Below, in pieces: positions 22,475 through 29,967 of a stretch of 32,554 bases of DNA; position 1 is the stretch's first letter, and every line of letters starts with the position of its first letter. The notes below the pieces were generated by a model, which was not told the DNA's origin, ran no database searches, and saw only the letters and a list, made by a program, of their open reading frames with translations. The stretch spans positions 1-32,554 of the forward strand of contig JAFQQQ010000010.1 of assembly GCA_017410525.1 (NCBI GenBank). The letters run 5' to 3'. Source of the DNA: Bacilli bacterium (GTDB lineage Bacteria > Bacillota_I > Bacilli_A > RF39 > UBA660). Made by a program: the position numbers and the translations under genes.

Positions 22475-23017
22475 ATGTCAACACACGAATATAATGATTT
22501 GTTTTTAAAATGTCAAGATACGGGAAAATATCATGTTTTTACTTTTGATATAAAAGAATCTAAAAAAATGACATATAATGGAGATAATGAAAGATTAGAG
22601 GCACAATATAAAATAATAGAATTAGTTATTATGATGTATAAAATAATTCAAAAAAAAGAATTAAAAGAAAATAAGAAGATTTTGGTTTTTGAAAATGAAT
22701 TTACAAAACTTGGGGAACCTAGATTAAATGTTTTTGGATATAAACAAGAACCATTTCTGTTTGGTGATTTAATAGGATTTACAGTTTATAGAGATACAAT
22801 AACAAATGAAGAAGTAATTGAAATATTTAATAAGTGTAAGAAAGCTTTAAATATTAATTTTGGATTTCATTTAGCCGATGGTTATTATGAAACTAATAAT
22901 TGGGTAGAAGGTAGTGAAAAATATTTTAGAGGATATTGTATAGATTTGCTTTCTAATTTACACAAATCATATAATAAAGAAGTAAGAAAAAAATTACAAT
23001 TAATAAATAAAGGTTGA
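22475..23017 (+). CDS. Unknown protein, possibly with a cyclase-like or SatD-like fold
   Basis: 180 residues, no signal or membrane segment. Order of elements: a strand with HVFTFDIKESKKM, a long helix, FGDLIGFTVYRDTI, a helix, then INFGFHLADGYYETNNW and YFRGYCIDLLSNLHKSY. This order recalls nucleotide cyclase homology and SatD-like domains (DI-x-S(R/K)K, GD, G-x-H-x-G, G-x-x-(V/I)-x-x-x-x-x-L). The metal-binding and base-contact residues are not clearly preserved, so I do not assign a function. ATG 22475 follows GGTGATTTT with its own promoter. It sits upstream of yceD-rpmF, which has a separate promoter. Confidence 0.65.
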   Translation: MSTHEYNDLFLKCQDTGKYHVFTFDIKESKKMTYNGDNERLEAQYKIIELVIMMYKIIQKKELKENKKILVFENEFTKLGEPRLNVFGYKQEPFLFGDLIGFTVYRDTITNEEVIEIFNKCKKALNINFGFHLADGYYETNNWVEGSEKYFRGYCIDLLSNLHKSYNKEVRKKLQLINKG

Positions 23018-23041
23018 TTTTTTTTGTATTTTTGGTATAAT
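23014..23041 (+). promoter_or_regulatory. Promoter of yceD-rpmF
   Basis: TTGATT (23014-23019), 16-base spacer, TATAAT (23036-23041). The -10 box overlaps an ATG at 23040, so translation must start further on. Confidence 0.65.
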
Positions 23042-23069
23042 GATTAAGTCAAAAGAAACAGGTGATTAT

Positions 23070-23570
23070 GTGCAAGTTGATATTATAAGATTAAATAATA
23101 ATATTGATAAGTTTATTTCAATAGATGAAACTTATACATTTACTCAAGATGAGTTAATGGGAACTGATTTATTAAAATTAGATGATGTTAAAATAACTGG
23201 TGAACTATTTAAAAATAGTTTAGGAAATCTTGAATTAAATGTAGATGTAGAAGGAATAATGGTTCTTTCATGCGCCATAACACTTAAACCTGTTGATTAT
23301 CCATTTTTTATAACAATTAGTGGAGAAATTGAAGAATTAATGGAAAATATGGAAGAAAATGAAAGAAATTTCCAAAATACTATTGATATTTTGCCAATAA
23401 TATGGGAAAATATATTAATGGAAATTCCAATGCGAGTTGTGAGCGAGGAAGCTAAAGACAAAGATATAAATATGTCAGGGGATGGCTGGAAGTTCGTAAC
23501 TGATATTGAGGAAAAAACAAGCCCACTTAGTGGACTTATGGATTTATTAGATGATAGTGAGGTGAAATAA
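23070..23570 (+). CDS. YceD (DUF177) family protein
   Basis: 166 residues of the DUF177 family, cytosolic and linked to ribosomal RNA or ribosome assembly in other organisms. Family traits: an early LRLN-type strand (IIRLNNNIDKF), VEGIMVLSCAITLKPVDYPF (usual C-R-C--P----- with the first Cys only), an acidic middle and the C-terminal block PLSGLMDLL. The start is GTG 23070 with GGTG at 23061-23064; the ATG at 23040 lies in the promoter. The stop abuts the rpmF start, the usual yceD-rpmF arrangement. Confidence 0.85.
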   Translation: MQVDIIRLNNNIDKFISIDETYTFTQDELMGTDLLKLDDVKITGELFKNSLGNLELNVDVEGIMVLSCAITLKPVDYPFFITISGEIEELMENMEENERNFQNTIDILPIIWENILMEIPMRVVSEEAKDKDINMSGDGWKFVTDIEEKTSPLSGLMDLLDDSEVK

Positions 23571-23756
23571 ATGGCTGTACCATTTAGAAAAGTTAGTAAT
23601 ACTAGGGGTAGAAAAAGAAGAACACATTACAAAATTAGTGAAAATGCAACAGTAAAATGCCCAAAATGTGGTGCTGAAGTTAGACCACATAGAGTATGCT
23701 TAGCTTGCGGAACTTACAAAGGTAAAGAAATAGTTAAAAATGAAACTGCTGAATAG
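23571..23756 (+). CDS. rpmF: Ribosomal protein bL32
   Basis: 61-residue protein of the large ribosomal subunit. It starts [20 protein letters not shown], the usual bL32 opening, and has an intact zinc ribbon Cys30-x2-Cys33 ... Cys43-x2-Cys46. The zinc-binding (C+) form is therefore made; no C- paralogue is in the window. GAGGTG overlaps the end of yceD. A terminator covers the end. Confidence 0.97.
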   Translation: MAVPFRKVSNTRGRKRRTHYKISENATVKCPKCGAEVRPHRVCLACGTYKGKEIVKNETAE

Positions 23757-23768
23757 TTTCTTTTTTTG
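23742..23768 (+). terminator. Terminator of yceD-rpmF
   Basis: Stem GAAACT (23742-23747) / AGTTTC (23755-23760) followed by T7; the rpmF stop is in the loop. Confidence 0.75.
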
Positions 23769-23799
23769 TTTAAAAAGTCTATTAATTTTATTAAATATA

Positions 23800-23808
23800 T
23801 GTTATAAT
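23800..23808 (+). promoter_or_regulatory. Extended -10 promoter of the tyrosine T-box operon
   Basis: TG-T-TATAAT (23800-23808) with no clear -35. Transcription would begin near 23815, at the base of Stem I of the leader. Confidence 0.6.
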
Positions 23809-23814
23809 CTTAGT

Positions 23815-24000
23815 AATTGAAACAGAAATAGTAGTTATTTTAATAGTAATAAGAAATTTAGTGGTTGATGAAAACTAAACAAGTTAAAATAATGAACTAC
23901 CTTTCAAATCGGGTTAATCCGTTAGAGTTAAGAGATCATAAGTATTATGAAGTAGGGTGGTACCGTCTATAATAGGCCCCTATACTTGTAATACTTTTTT
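23815..24000 (+). promoter_or_regulatory. Tyrosine T-box leader
   Basis: A full T-box. Stem I is closed by TTGAAA (from about 23817) and TTTCAA (23902-23907). The loop E has AGTA on the 5' side and GAA on the 3' side, followed by C, then specifier TAC (23898-23900), a tyrosine codon. The T-box core is AGGGTGGTACCG (23953-23964), with bulge TGGT suited to a tRNA ending A-CCA, as tRNA-Tyr does. The terminator pairs AAGTATTA...AAGTA-GGG (from 23940) with CCC-TATACTT-TAATACTT, then T's. Lack of charged tRNA-Tyr should switch on the three genes after it. Confidence 0.88.
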
Positions 24001-24017
24001 ATATTTTTGGAGGTATT

Positions 24018-24647
24018 ATGATAAAAACAGTAATTTTTGATTTGGATTTTACACTCATGGATTGGGAAGATGAGTATATATTCGCAATTACTAATGTAAT
24101 AAATAGATTAAATTTAGGATATAGTAAAGAAAAGATAAAAGAAATTGATGATGTGCTTGTTAATTATGAAAATGAATTTACAATATATGAAAATAAAAAG
24201 CTTTGTGAATTTTTAAATAAAAAATGTAATGTAAATTTACCTATTGAGTTTGTTGATATGCTAATAAAGGAGCAAACAAAATGTTATAGGGAATTCACTG
24301 AAACAGAAATAGAGACTCTAGAATATTTAAAAAACAAATACGAACTAATCGTTCTTTCTAATTGGTTTACTTATACTCAAAAGAAAAGGTTAGAAAATGC
24401 AGGAATATTAAAATATTTTAGTAAAGTCTCTGGCGGAGATGAAAGGGAGTTAAAACCATCGTTAAAAGCATTTGATATAGTAGATAATAAAAAGGAATGT
24501 GTTATGATTGGCGATAGTATAAATAATGATATATTACCTGCTATAAAACTTGGTATGCAAGCAATATTAATGACTAAGAAGAATGTAAAAAAGGATTTAA
24601 GGTATAGACAAATAAGAAAGCTTGAAGATTTAAAGGAGATGTTATAA
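24018..24647 (+). CDS. HAD-family phosphatase
   Basis: 209 residues of the haloacid dehalogenase superfamily with a C1 helical cap. Motif I FDLDFTLMD (nucleophile Asp8, acid Asp10), motif II VLSNW, motif III Lys in ELKPSLKAF and motif IV MIGDSINNDI. Substrate unknown; such proteins often remove phosphate from sugar phosphates or nucleotides. Since the next gene is deoC, a deoxyribose phosphate or related substrate is a reasonable guess. First gene under the tyrosine T-box; GGAGG precedes the ATG, and the stop overlaps the deoC start (TAATG). Confidence 0.88.
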   Translation: MIKTVIFDLDFTLMDWEDEYIFAITNVINRLNLGYSKEKIKEIDDVLVNYENEFTIYENKKLCEFLNKKCNVNLPIEFVDMLIKEQTKCYREFTETEIETLEYLKNKYELIVLSNWFTYTQKKRLENAGILKYFSKVSGGDERELKPSLKAFDIVDNKKECVMIGDSINNDILPAIKLGMQAILMTKKNVKKDLRYRQIRKLEDLKEML

Positions 24648-25360
24648 TGGAACTAAATAAATATATAGATCATACTAATTTAAAAAATACTAGTACTTTA
24701 AAAGATATAGAAAAGCTTTGTAATGAAGCAATCAAATATAGATTTGCATCTGTTTGTGTATATCCATATTATGTAGGACTTGCTTCTAACTTGCTTAAAG
24801 AAACTAACGTGGAAGTTTGTACTGTAGTTGGCTTTCCAAGCGGTATGAGTACAAAAGAAACTAAAGTATATGAAGCAATTGATGCGGTTGAAAAAGGAGC
24901 AACTGAAATAGATATGGTTATAAATGTTGCTGCTTTAAAAAATAAAGATTATAATTATATAAAAGAAGAAATAGAAGAAATTAGAGATGCTATAGATGGA
25001 AAAGTATTAAAAGTAATAATTGAGACTTGTTTACTTACTAAGGAAGAAATAATTAAAATGACAGAAATATGTAATGAAACTTTTGTTAATTTTATTAAAA
25101 CAAGTACAGGTTTTAGTGAATATGGAGCAAGAGTACAAGATGTAGAACTTATGAATAAATATAAAAATGAAGTGCTTGAAATAAAGGCTAGCGGTGGAAT
25201 TAGAGATCTTAAAACTGCAGAAGATATGATAAATGCAGGTGCTACTAGACTTGGAACAAGTAGTGGGGTTAAATTAATGAAAATAGAATGTAATTGTGGA
25301 TGTGAACACGACCATGATTGTATTTGTGGAGATGATTGCCACTGTAAGGAGGGAAAATAA
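24647..25360 (+). CDS. deoC: Deoxyribose-phosphate aldolase with a Cys/His-rich tail
   Basis: Cleaves 2-deoxyribose 5-phosphate into glyceraldehyde 3-phosphate and acetaldehyde. Class I aldolase: Schiff-base Lys151 in FIKTSTGF and the second Lys180 in IKASGGIR are present, with YIDHTNLK at the start. The core ends about residue 213. A 24-residue tail (214-237) follows, with seven Cys (215, 217, 219, 225, 227, 231, 233) and three His (221, 223, 232) in CxCxC, CxC and CHC groups, plus acidic residues: a likely metal-binding extension not usual in DeoC. It overlaps both neighbours by one base and is under the tyrosine T-box, an unusual location for this gene. Confidence 0.93.
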   Translation: MELNKYIDHTNLKNTSTLKDIEKLCNEAIKYRFASVCVYPYYVGLASNLLKETNVEVCTVVGFPSGMSTKETKVYEAIDAVEKGATEIDMVINVAALKNKDYNYIKEEIEEIRDAIDGKVLKVIIETCLLTKEEIIKMTEICNETFVNFIKTSTGFSEYGARVQDVELMNKYKNEVLEIKASGGIRDLKTAEDMINAGATRLGTSSGVKLMKIECNCGCEHDHDCICGDDCHCKEGK

Positions 25361-26586
25361 TGACTTTATTTGAAGATTTAAAATGGAGAGGACTTATTAA
25401 AGATATAAGTTCACCTGAATTAGAAAAAAAGTTAAATGAAGAAAAAATAACTTTTTATATAGGAACAGATCCAACTGCTGATAGTATGCATATTGGACAT
25501 TTCTCATCATTTTTAATAGCTACTAGACTTGCCAAATACGGACATAAACCGATTTTATTAATTGGTGGTGCTACAGGACTTATTGGTGACCCTAAGCCAA
25601 GTACTGAAAGGCAAATGATAACTAAAGAAACCGTACTAAAAAATGTTGAAGGTTTAACTAAACAGGCAAAATATATATTTGGTTTTGAAGTAGTAAATAA
25701 TTATGATTGGATTAAAGAAATAAATACTATAGATTTTTTAAGAGATTATGGTAAATATATAAATGTTAACTATATGTTAGATAAAGATATTATAAGCAGA
25801 AGATTAGAAACAGGTATTACTTTCTGTGAATTTGCCTATACAATATTACAAGGATTAGATTTTGTTTATTTAAATGAGGTAAAAGGAGTAACTTTACAAG
25901 TAGCAGGATCAGATCAATGGGGTAATATCACAACAGGTATAGAATTAGCTAGAAAGAAAAATGATGTTGAGTTATTTGGTATAACTATGCCTTTAGTATT
26001 AGACTCAAACGGAGTAAAATTTGGAAAAACTGAAGGGAATGCTTTATGGCTTGATAAAAATAAAACATCTAGTTATGAATTATATCAATATTTAATTAAT
26101 AGCGATGATGCATGTGTTATAGATTATTTAAAAAAATTAACTTTTTTAAGTAAAGAAGAAATAGAAAGTATTGAAGTAGAACACAATAATGCACCTCATT
26201 TAAGGCTTGCTCAAAAAGCACTTGCTCGTGAAGTTATTACTTTCTTACATGGAGCTGAAGAATATGAAAAAGCGTTAAAAATGAGTGAAGTATTATTTAG
26301 TGGAAATTTAAGTGATTTAAGTGTTGATGAAATAGAAATATGTTTTAAGGGCGTTCCAAACTTTGAAATAACAGATGAAACTACATTAATAGATATGTTA
26401 GTAAACAATAATATAGTATCATCTAGAAGAGAAGCAAGAGAATTTTTAAATAGTAATGCAATTAGTTTAAATGGAAATATTGTAACTGATGAAAATATGA
26501 TTATAAATGGTGATATTGCTATAGATAATAAGGTTATAGTAATAAGAAGAGGTAAGAAAAAATACTTCTTAGGGATTGTTAAATAA
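25360..26586 (+). CDS. tyrS: Tyrosyl-tRNA synthetase
   Basis: Charges tRNA-Tyr. 408 residues, class I. HIGH at 44-47 (ADSMHIGH), a tyrosine pocket with YTILQGLDF and GSDQWGNITTGIEL, KFGKT at about 220-224 (the KMSKS loop, as in many bacterial TyrS), and a C-terminal S4 RNA-binding domain (about 340-405). The start overlaps the deoC stop (TAATG) with GGAGGG in front. It is the natural target of the tyrosine T-box 1.4 kb upstream; an internal promoter was not seen. Confidence 0.97.
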   Translation: MTLFEDLKWRGLIKDISSPELEKKLNEEKITFYIGTDPTADSMHIGHFSSFLIATRLAKYGHKPILLIGGATGLIGDPKPSTERQMITKETVLKNVEGLTKQAKYIFGFEVVNNYDWIKEINTIDFLRDYGKYINVNYMLDKDIISRRLETGITFCEFAYTILQGLDFVYLNEVKGVTLQVAGSDQWGNITTGIELARKKNDVELFGITMPLVLDSNGVKFGKTEGNALWLDKNKTSSYELYQYLINSDDACVIDYLKKLTFLSKEEIESIEVEHNNAPHLRLAQKALAREVITFLHGAEEYEKALKMSEVLFSGNLSDLSVDEIEICFKGVPNFEITDETTLIDMLVNNNIVSSRREAREFLNSNAISLNGNIVTDENMIINGDIAIDNKVIVIRRGKKKYFLGIVK

Positions 26587-26608
26587 CTACTTTAAATAGT
26601 AGTTTTTT
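26585..26608 (+). terminator. Terminator of the tyrS operon
   Basis: Stem AACTACT (26585-26591) / AGTAGTT (26598-26604), then a T-run. Confidence 0.8.
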
Positions 26609-26635
26609 ATTATAAAAATAAAAGAATCATAAAAC

Positions 26636-26664
26636 TTGACAAAATTGAATAAAAATGTTAGTAT
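26636..26664 (+). promoter_or_regulatory. Sigma-A promoter of the surface protein gene
   Basis: Consensus TTGACA (26636-26641), 17-base spacer, TAGTAT (26659-26664). Confidence 0.7.
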
Positions 26665-26694
26665 ATTAGGCATCAAAGACGAGGGGGATTTATT

Positions 26695-27990
26695 ATGTAT
26701 GAGGAAAGAAGAGAAAAGTTTTCATTTAAAAGTTTCTTTTTAACACTTTTATTAGTATTGTTATTTGTGTTTTTAATGTTGTGGTTATTTCCCACCAAAA
26801 GCTATGTAGATGAAAGATTACAAAGTACATATGACTTACAAAGACTAGAAGTTCTTTATGATGAAATATTTGCTAATAATGTAGCAAGAATGAAAGATGC
26901 TGCTATAGGGTATTTTACAAATGAAAGAATGCCAAAAACTGTAGGTGAATCTAAAAAATTAACTTTAGGTGAAATGTATGATCTACACTTGGTACTTAAG
27001 ATGAAAGATAAAGATGGTAAACCATGTGACACTGAAAAATCTTATGTAGAAATGACTAAGTATACAGAAGAATACAGGTTAAAAGTTAATTTAAGTTGTG
27101 GTAATCAGGAAGACTATATAATCGTTTATTTAGGTTGTTATAATTACTGTAGTAATGGAATTTGTGAAAAAAGGGTTCCAACTCCAGAACCTACAACACC
27201 TAAAGAACCTAAACCAGAAAATCCAATTGTAAAAAAATATTTATATGAATATAAATTAGTAGTAGAAGATACTAAAACTTGTGCTAATTGGACAGAATGG
27301 TCAAAAACAAAAATAACTGCTAGTGATTTAGTTAAAGTAGAAACTAAAACACAAGAAGAAATTGTAGATTACAAAACAGTTACAGTGCCTGTTACTACTA
27401 TTGAAACAGTAACAAAACAAGTAACTGAAAGATATATTAGTAAATATATTACTGAATTAGTTTTAACTGGAACTAAAGATGTTCAAGTTGGTACCACAAC
27501 TAAAACTGTAATTGAAGAAGTTAAAGTGGGAACAGTGGAAGTTGATACAGGCAAGATTGGAACTGGTACATTAAAAGAAATTCCAAAGGATACATCTACT
27601 GAAGTTTACAAAATAATAAGCGAAGATACTCCAACAAGTTGTTCTTATTGTGAAAATGAAACAATTTATACTTGGAAGATTTATGAAATTAAACCGGTAT
27701 ATGAAGTAAAAGAAGTAACAAAAGAAGTTCCTGTTTATAAAACTATAAATGTATATGAAAGCAAAGAAGTTCCAGTATATGATTTTAGAACTGTTGAGAA
27801 AAAAGAAGAAGTAGAAAAAACTACTTATGTAGATAAGAAAATACCACAATATGGTAAAGTTACTTACTATAGATCTCAAACTTGTAAAATAAACAAAGGT
27901 TATACTGATATTAAGTGGAGTAATATAAAGCTTGATAGTAGTTTAATAGGTAAAGGGTATAAGTTAACAGGTAATGTAAAGGAAGCATAA
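26695..27990 (+). CDS. Membrane-anchored surface protein with Thr/Val/Lys-rich repeats
   Basis: 431 residues. One N-terminal membrane helix (about 12-32) without a cleavage site, then a helical/beta region with four or more Cys, including CYNYCSNGIC. A Pro-rich hinge (TPEPTTPKEPKPENP, about 163-178) follows, then an extended region of short alternating repeats, for example VDYKTVTVPV, KEVPVYKTINVYESKEVPVY and TKEVPV, with a CANWTEWSK motif recalling thrombospondin type 1 repeats. No sortase or peptidoglycan-binding motif. Probably a stalk-like envelope protein facing outwards. The family was not identified. GGGG before the ATG, own promoter and terminator: a single-gene unit. Confidence 0.72.
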   Translation: MYEERREKFSFKSFFLTLLLVLLFVFLMLWLFPTKSYVDERLQSTYDLQRLEVLYDEIFANNVARMKDAAIGYFTNERMPKTVGESKKLTLGEMYDLHLVLKMKDKDGKPCDTEKSYVEMTKYTEEYRLKVNLSCGNQEDYIIVYLGCYNYCSNGICEKRVPTPEPTTPKEPKPENPIVKKYLYEYKLVVEDTKTCANWTEWSKTKITASDLVKVETKTQEEIVDYKTVTVPVTTIETVTKQVTERYISKYITELVLTGTKDVQVGTTTKTVIEEVKVGTVEVDTGKIGTGTLKEIPKDTSTEVYKIISEDTPTSCSYCENETIYTWKIYEIKPVYEVKEVTKEVPVYKTINVYESKEVPVYDFRTVEKKEEVEKTTYVDKKIPQYGKVTYYRSQTCKINKGYTDIKWSNIKLDSSLIGKGYKLTGNVKEA

Positions 27991-28014
27991 AAAAGTGTTT
28001 AATACACTTTTTTT
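27991..28014 (+). terminator. Terminator of the surface protein gene
   Basis: Stem AAAAGTGT (27991-27998) / ACACTTTT (28004-28011) and T-run. Confidence 0.8.
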
Positions 28015-28027
28015 GTCCCTATTTTGT

Positions 28028-28056
28028 TTGACAAAGATTGATTGTTGTGTTAAGAT
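28028..28056 (+). promoter_or_regulatory. Sigma-A promoter of the gene at 28092
   Basis: Consensus TTGACA (28028-28033), 17-base spacer, TAAGAT (28051-28056). Confidence 0.7.
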
Positions 28057-28091
28057 AAATATGTATAGTAGGAGAGTATAGGAGGTGAACT

Positions 28092-28511
28092 ATGAAAGAA
28101 GCATATATATTTGATTATGTTAATGAAAATGAGTTTAGAAAACTTGAAAGAAGTATTAAAAAATATAATATGTTAGCTTATAAAAAATTATATTTTGAAT
28201 ATTATCCATCTTTAAAAGAGGGTAATTTCTTAGGTAAACTTATTTCTACTAATCAAGCAAATCAAACTTCTAACTATGAATTAAAACTACCAACAGATGC
28301 TATGTTTTCTAAAGTTCACGGAGATATAAAATTATACTATACTGTTTATCACAAAGATAAAATAGTTATGTTAGATAAATTTGAACCTGTAGAAATATTA
28401 AGTGAAGGGCATGCTTCTGAACTTGTTACATATAAAGGTGTAATGGTATCTAAACAACACGCTGAAAAAGATATGTTTAAAATAAATTTATTAAATATGA
28501 TACAAAAATAA
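28092..28511 (+). CDS. Unknown cytosolic protein
   Basis: 139 residues with no signal, membrane segment or known motif. It begins MKEAYIFDYVNENEFRKLER and has a mixed alpha/beta look, with a C-terminal amphipathic helix. Sequence such as GDIKLYYTVYHKDKIVMLDK suggests a beta-rich middle. A very strong AGGAGGTG site, a consensus promoter and a good terminator show that it is a well-expressed, single-gene unit. I do not recognise the family. Confidence 0.75.
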   Translation: MKEAYIFDYVNENEFRKLERSIKKYNMLAYKKLYFEYYPSLKEGNFLGKLISTNQANQTSNYELKLPTDAMFSKVHGDIKLYYTVYHKDKIVMLDKFEPVEILSEGHASELVTYKGVMVSKQHAEKDMFKINLLNMIQK

Positions 28512-28536
28512 GAGTTATAATTTTTATAACTCTTTT
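28510..28536 (+). terminator. Terminator of the gene at 28092
   Basis: Stem AGAGTTATAA (28511-28520) / TTATAACTCT (28524-28533) with T's after. Confidence 0.8.
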
Positions 28537-28611
28537 AAATTATTTTAAATAAAACGTGGTTGTAGATTTTTCTGCAAGATCTATTAAAAGACTATTATAT
28601 AATAAAATTAC

Positions 28612-28716
28612 AAAAAAAAGAATAATTCTTTTTAATACTCTTAAGTGGTGCGAGTGTTGTAGTGGTCTACAACTTTTACACATATATAACGAATTGATAT
28701 ATAATTATCAATCACT
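28612..28716 (-). ncRNA. Candidate small RNA on the minus strand
   Basis: A minus-strand extended -10 (TGG-TATAAT, TATAAT at 28728-28723) is followed about 100 bases later by a hairpin AAAAAGAA/TTCTTTTT (28633-28615) ending in a T-run. Between them is the perfect stem-loop GTTGTAG-ACCA-CTACAAC (28673-28656). No convincing protein is encoded; a 31-codon frame lacks a ribosome site. A divergent, nearly identical -10 (TGGTATAAT) drives the plus-strand genes after 28813. The transcript is inferred from signals only. Confidence 0.35.
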
Positions 28717-28788
28717 ATATAAATTATACCATACATTTTTTTGATTTAAACATTAAATTTACATATAAATATAATTTTATTAATATTA

Positions 28789-28818
28789 TTATCAAAATTC
28801 AAAAAACTATGGTATAAT
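28789..28818 (+). promoter_or_regulatory. Promoter of the small membrane protein and lipoprotein genes
   Basis: TTATCA (28789-28794), 18-base spacer, TATAAT (28813-28818) with extended -10 TGG. The leader contains an all A/T hairpin AAAAAATAAAA (28831-28841) / TTTTATTTTTT (28850-28860) shortly before the ribosome site; its role is unclear. Confidence 0.55.
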
Positions 28819-28880
28819 TGACATGTAAGTAAAAAATAAAACATTTATATTTTATTTTTTCAGTTGACTTGTAGGGGTAT

Positions 28881-29099
28881 ATGATTTTATTGATTTTATC
28901 ATTATTAAATTGGATTTTTTTGAAAAATTCAATTTTAAAAATATTAGTTGCTTTAATTATATTTATAATAGCTGAAGTAAAAAGAAAAAATGGTGATGCA
29001 ACAAAAAGTATTATTGTTGCAGAATTTATATCAGCATTAATTTTAGTTGCTAATTTACTTATTTTAATAATAGGATTATTTTACAGGTTTATGAGGTGA
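28881..29099 (+). CDS. Small two-span membrane protein
   Basis: 72 residues: two or three hydrophobic stretches (LLILSLLNWIFL and ILVALIIFIIAEVK, then ISALILVANLLILIIGLF) around a short basic loop KRKNGDATKS. It ends in TGA, one of the direct signs that TGA is a stop in this genome. GTAGGGG lies before the ATG. The stop forms part of the GAGGTGA site of the following lipoprotein, so the two are coupled. No family was recognised; it may help place or partner the lipoprotein. Confidence 0.6.
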   Translation: MILLILSLLNWIFLKNSILKILVALIIFIIAEVKRKNGDATKSIIVAEFISALILVANLLILIIGLFYRFMR

Positions 29100-29103
29100 T
29101 TAT

Positions 29104-29910
29104 ATGAAGAAATATTTATTAATTTTATTAGTTTTTTTAGTTTCAGGTTGTGTAAATAATAGTAATAGAATGAATTACGAAGATGGGTCAATTATATATT
29201 TTGATGTAACAACAGGAAAATCGTGTACTAATTATCATGAGGATAATAGTAAATCAGGATATAATGGAATAAGTGATAAAAAAACAACTGAAAACCAAAA
29301 TGGTTGCTTAAAATTTTATGCATTTAATGATAATGGAGAAAATACTTTAAATTTATTATTAGACCATAACACCTCAGATGATATTATATGGACTTCAGGT
29401 AGTAATAATATGGGGCCAAAAGAAGTAATAACACAATTGGCTAATGATACAAATGCTTGGCAAGGTACAGAGTCCCCAAATAATTATGAAGGTATAGGTG
29501 GAAGTAATTTAAAATATACAGTAGATTATACTAGCAAAACAGCACGATTGATTACTGCAGAAGAAATAGCTAAAATTACAGATAATACGAGTTGGACGCC
29601 AAATTCATCAAAAGGTTATTATTTAGATACAAAAACCAATGATGCAAGTAATACTTGCAAAAAAGGTAATACAACTAAATGTAAATATAGTTGGTTATAT
29701 GATAGAACAAGTACTTTTTGTGAGGACTATGGTTGTTTAAATAATTCTGATGGATTTACATGGGGATATTGGACAGCAACTGCAAGTTCTCGTAATTATA
29801 GTATTGGTTGGAGCGTAGATAAAACAGGTAATTTAGATTTCCATTATGTTGATTTCAATCTAATTGGTGTTCGACCAGTAATAGAAGTTTTGAAATCTAA
29901 ATTAAATTAA
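29104..29910 (+). CDS. Lipoprotein with a C-terminal GVRPVI domain (DUF1566/DUF6273-like)
   Basis: 268 residues. Signal MKKYLLILLVFLVSGCVNNS with lipobox VSGC (Cys16). The mature protein has paired Cys segments and a C-terminal domain with LLLDHNT, LITAEEIAKITDNTSW, GYWTATASSRNY and the end GVRPVIEVL. I recall this architecture from many gut Bacilli surface proteins; the W(T/S)(A/S)T ... VRPV pattern resembles Lcl/DUF1566 C-type-lectin-like domains, some of which are targets of diversity-generating retroelements. The ligand is unknown. Cotranscribed with the small membrane protein; ends at a strong terminator. A decayed C-terminus of the same family lies at 1096-1263. Confidence 0.75.
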   Translation: MKKYLLILLVFLVSGCVNNSNRMNYEDGSIIYFDVTTGKSCTNYHEDNSKSGYNGISDKKTTENQNGCLKFYAFNDNGENTLNLLLDHNTSDDIIWTSGSNNMGPKEVITQLANDTNAWQGTESPNNYEGIGGSNLKYTVDYTSKTARLITAEEIAKITDNTSWTPNSSKGYYLDTKTNDASNTCKKGNTTKCKYSWLYDRTSTFCEDYGCLNNSDGFTWGYWTATASSRNYSIGWSVDKTGNLDFHYVDFNLIGVRPVIEVLKSKLN

Positions 29911-29927
29911 AAATATTTATAAAAAAC

Positions 29928-29967
29928 AAAGACGATTTTAGATCCTCATTTCAAAATCGTCTTTTCT
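29928..29967. terminator. Terminator of the lipoprotein operon
   Basis: 12-bp stem AAAGACGATTTT (29928-29939) / AAAATCGTCTTT (29953-29964) and a T-rich tail; probably works in both directions, facing the recombinase unit. Confidence 0.8.

Noticed and set aside
23040-23069. ATG 23040 as start of yceD
   Set aside because: This ATG is part of the -10 box TATAAT; GTG 23070 has a proper GGTG site and matches the family start.
24341-24360. CGAAC-TAAT-CGTTC resembling a LexA box
   Set aside because: Inside the HAD coding sequence and with the second arm out of register (CGTTC rather than GTTCG).
28641-28736. 31-codon minus-strand frame ending VVDHYNTRTT
   Set aside because: No ribosome site, and its start lies upstream of the -10 box of the probable transcript; better explained as non-coding.
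28556-28744. 62-codon plus-strand frame
   Set aside because: GTG start without ribosome site, no recognisable protein features, and it runs through inverted repeats and promoters of the opposite strand.
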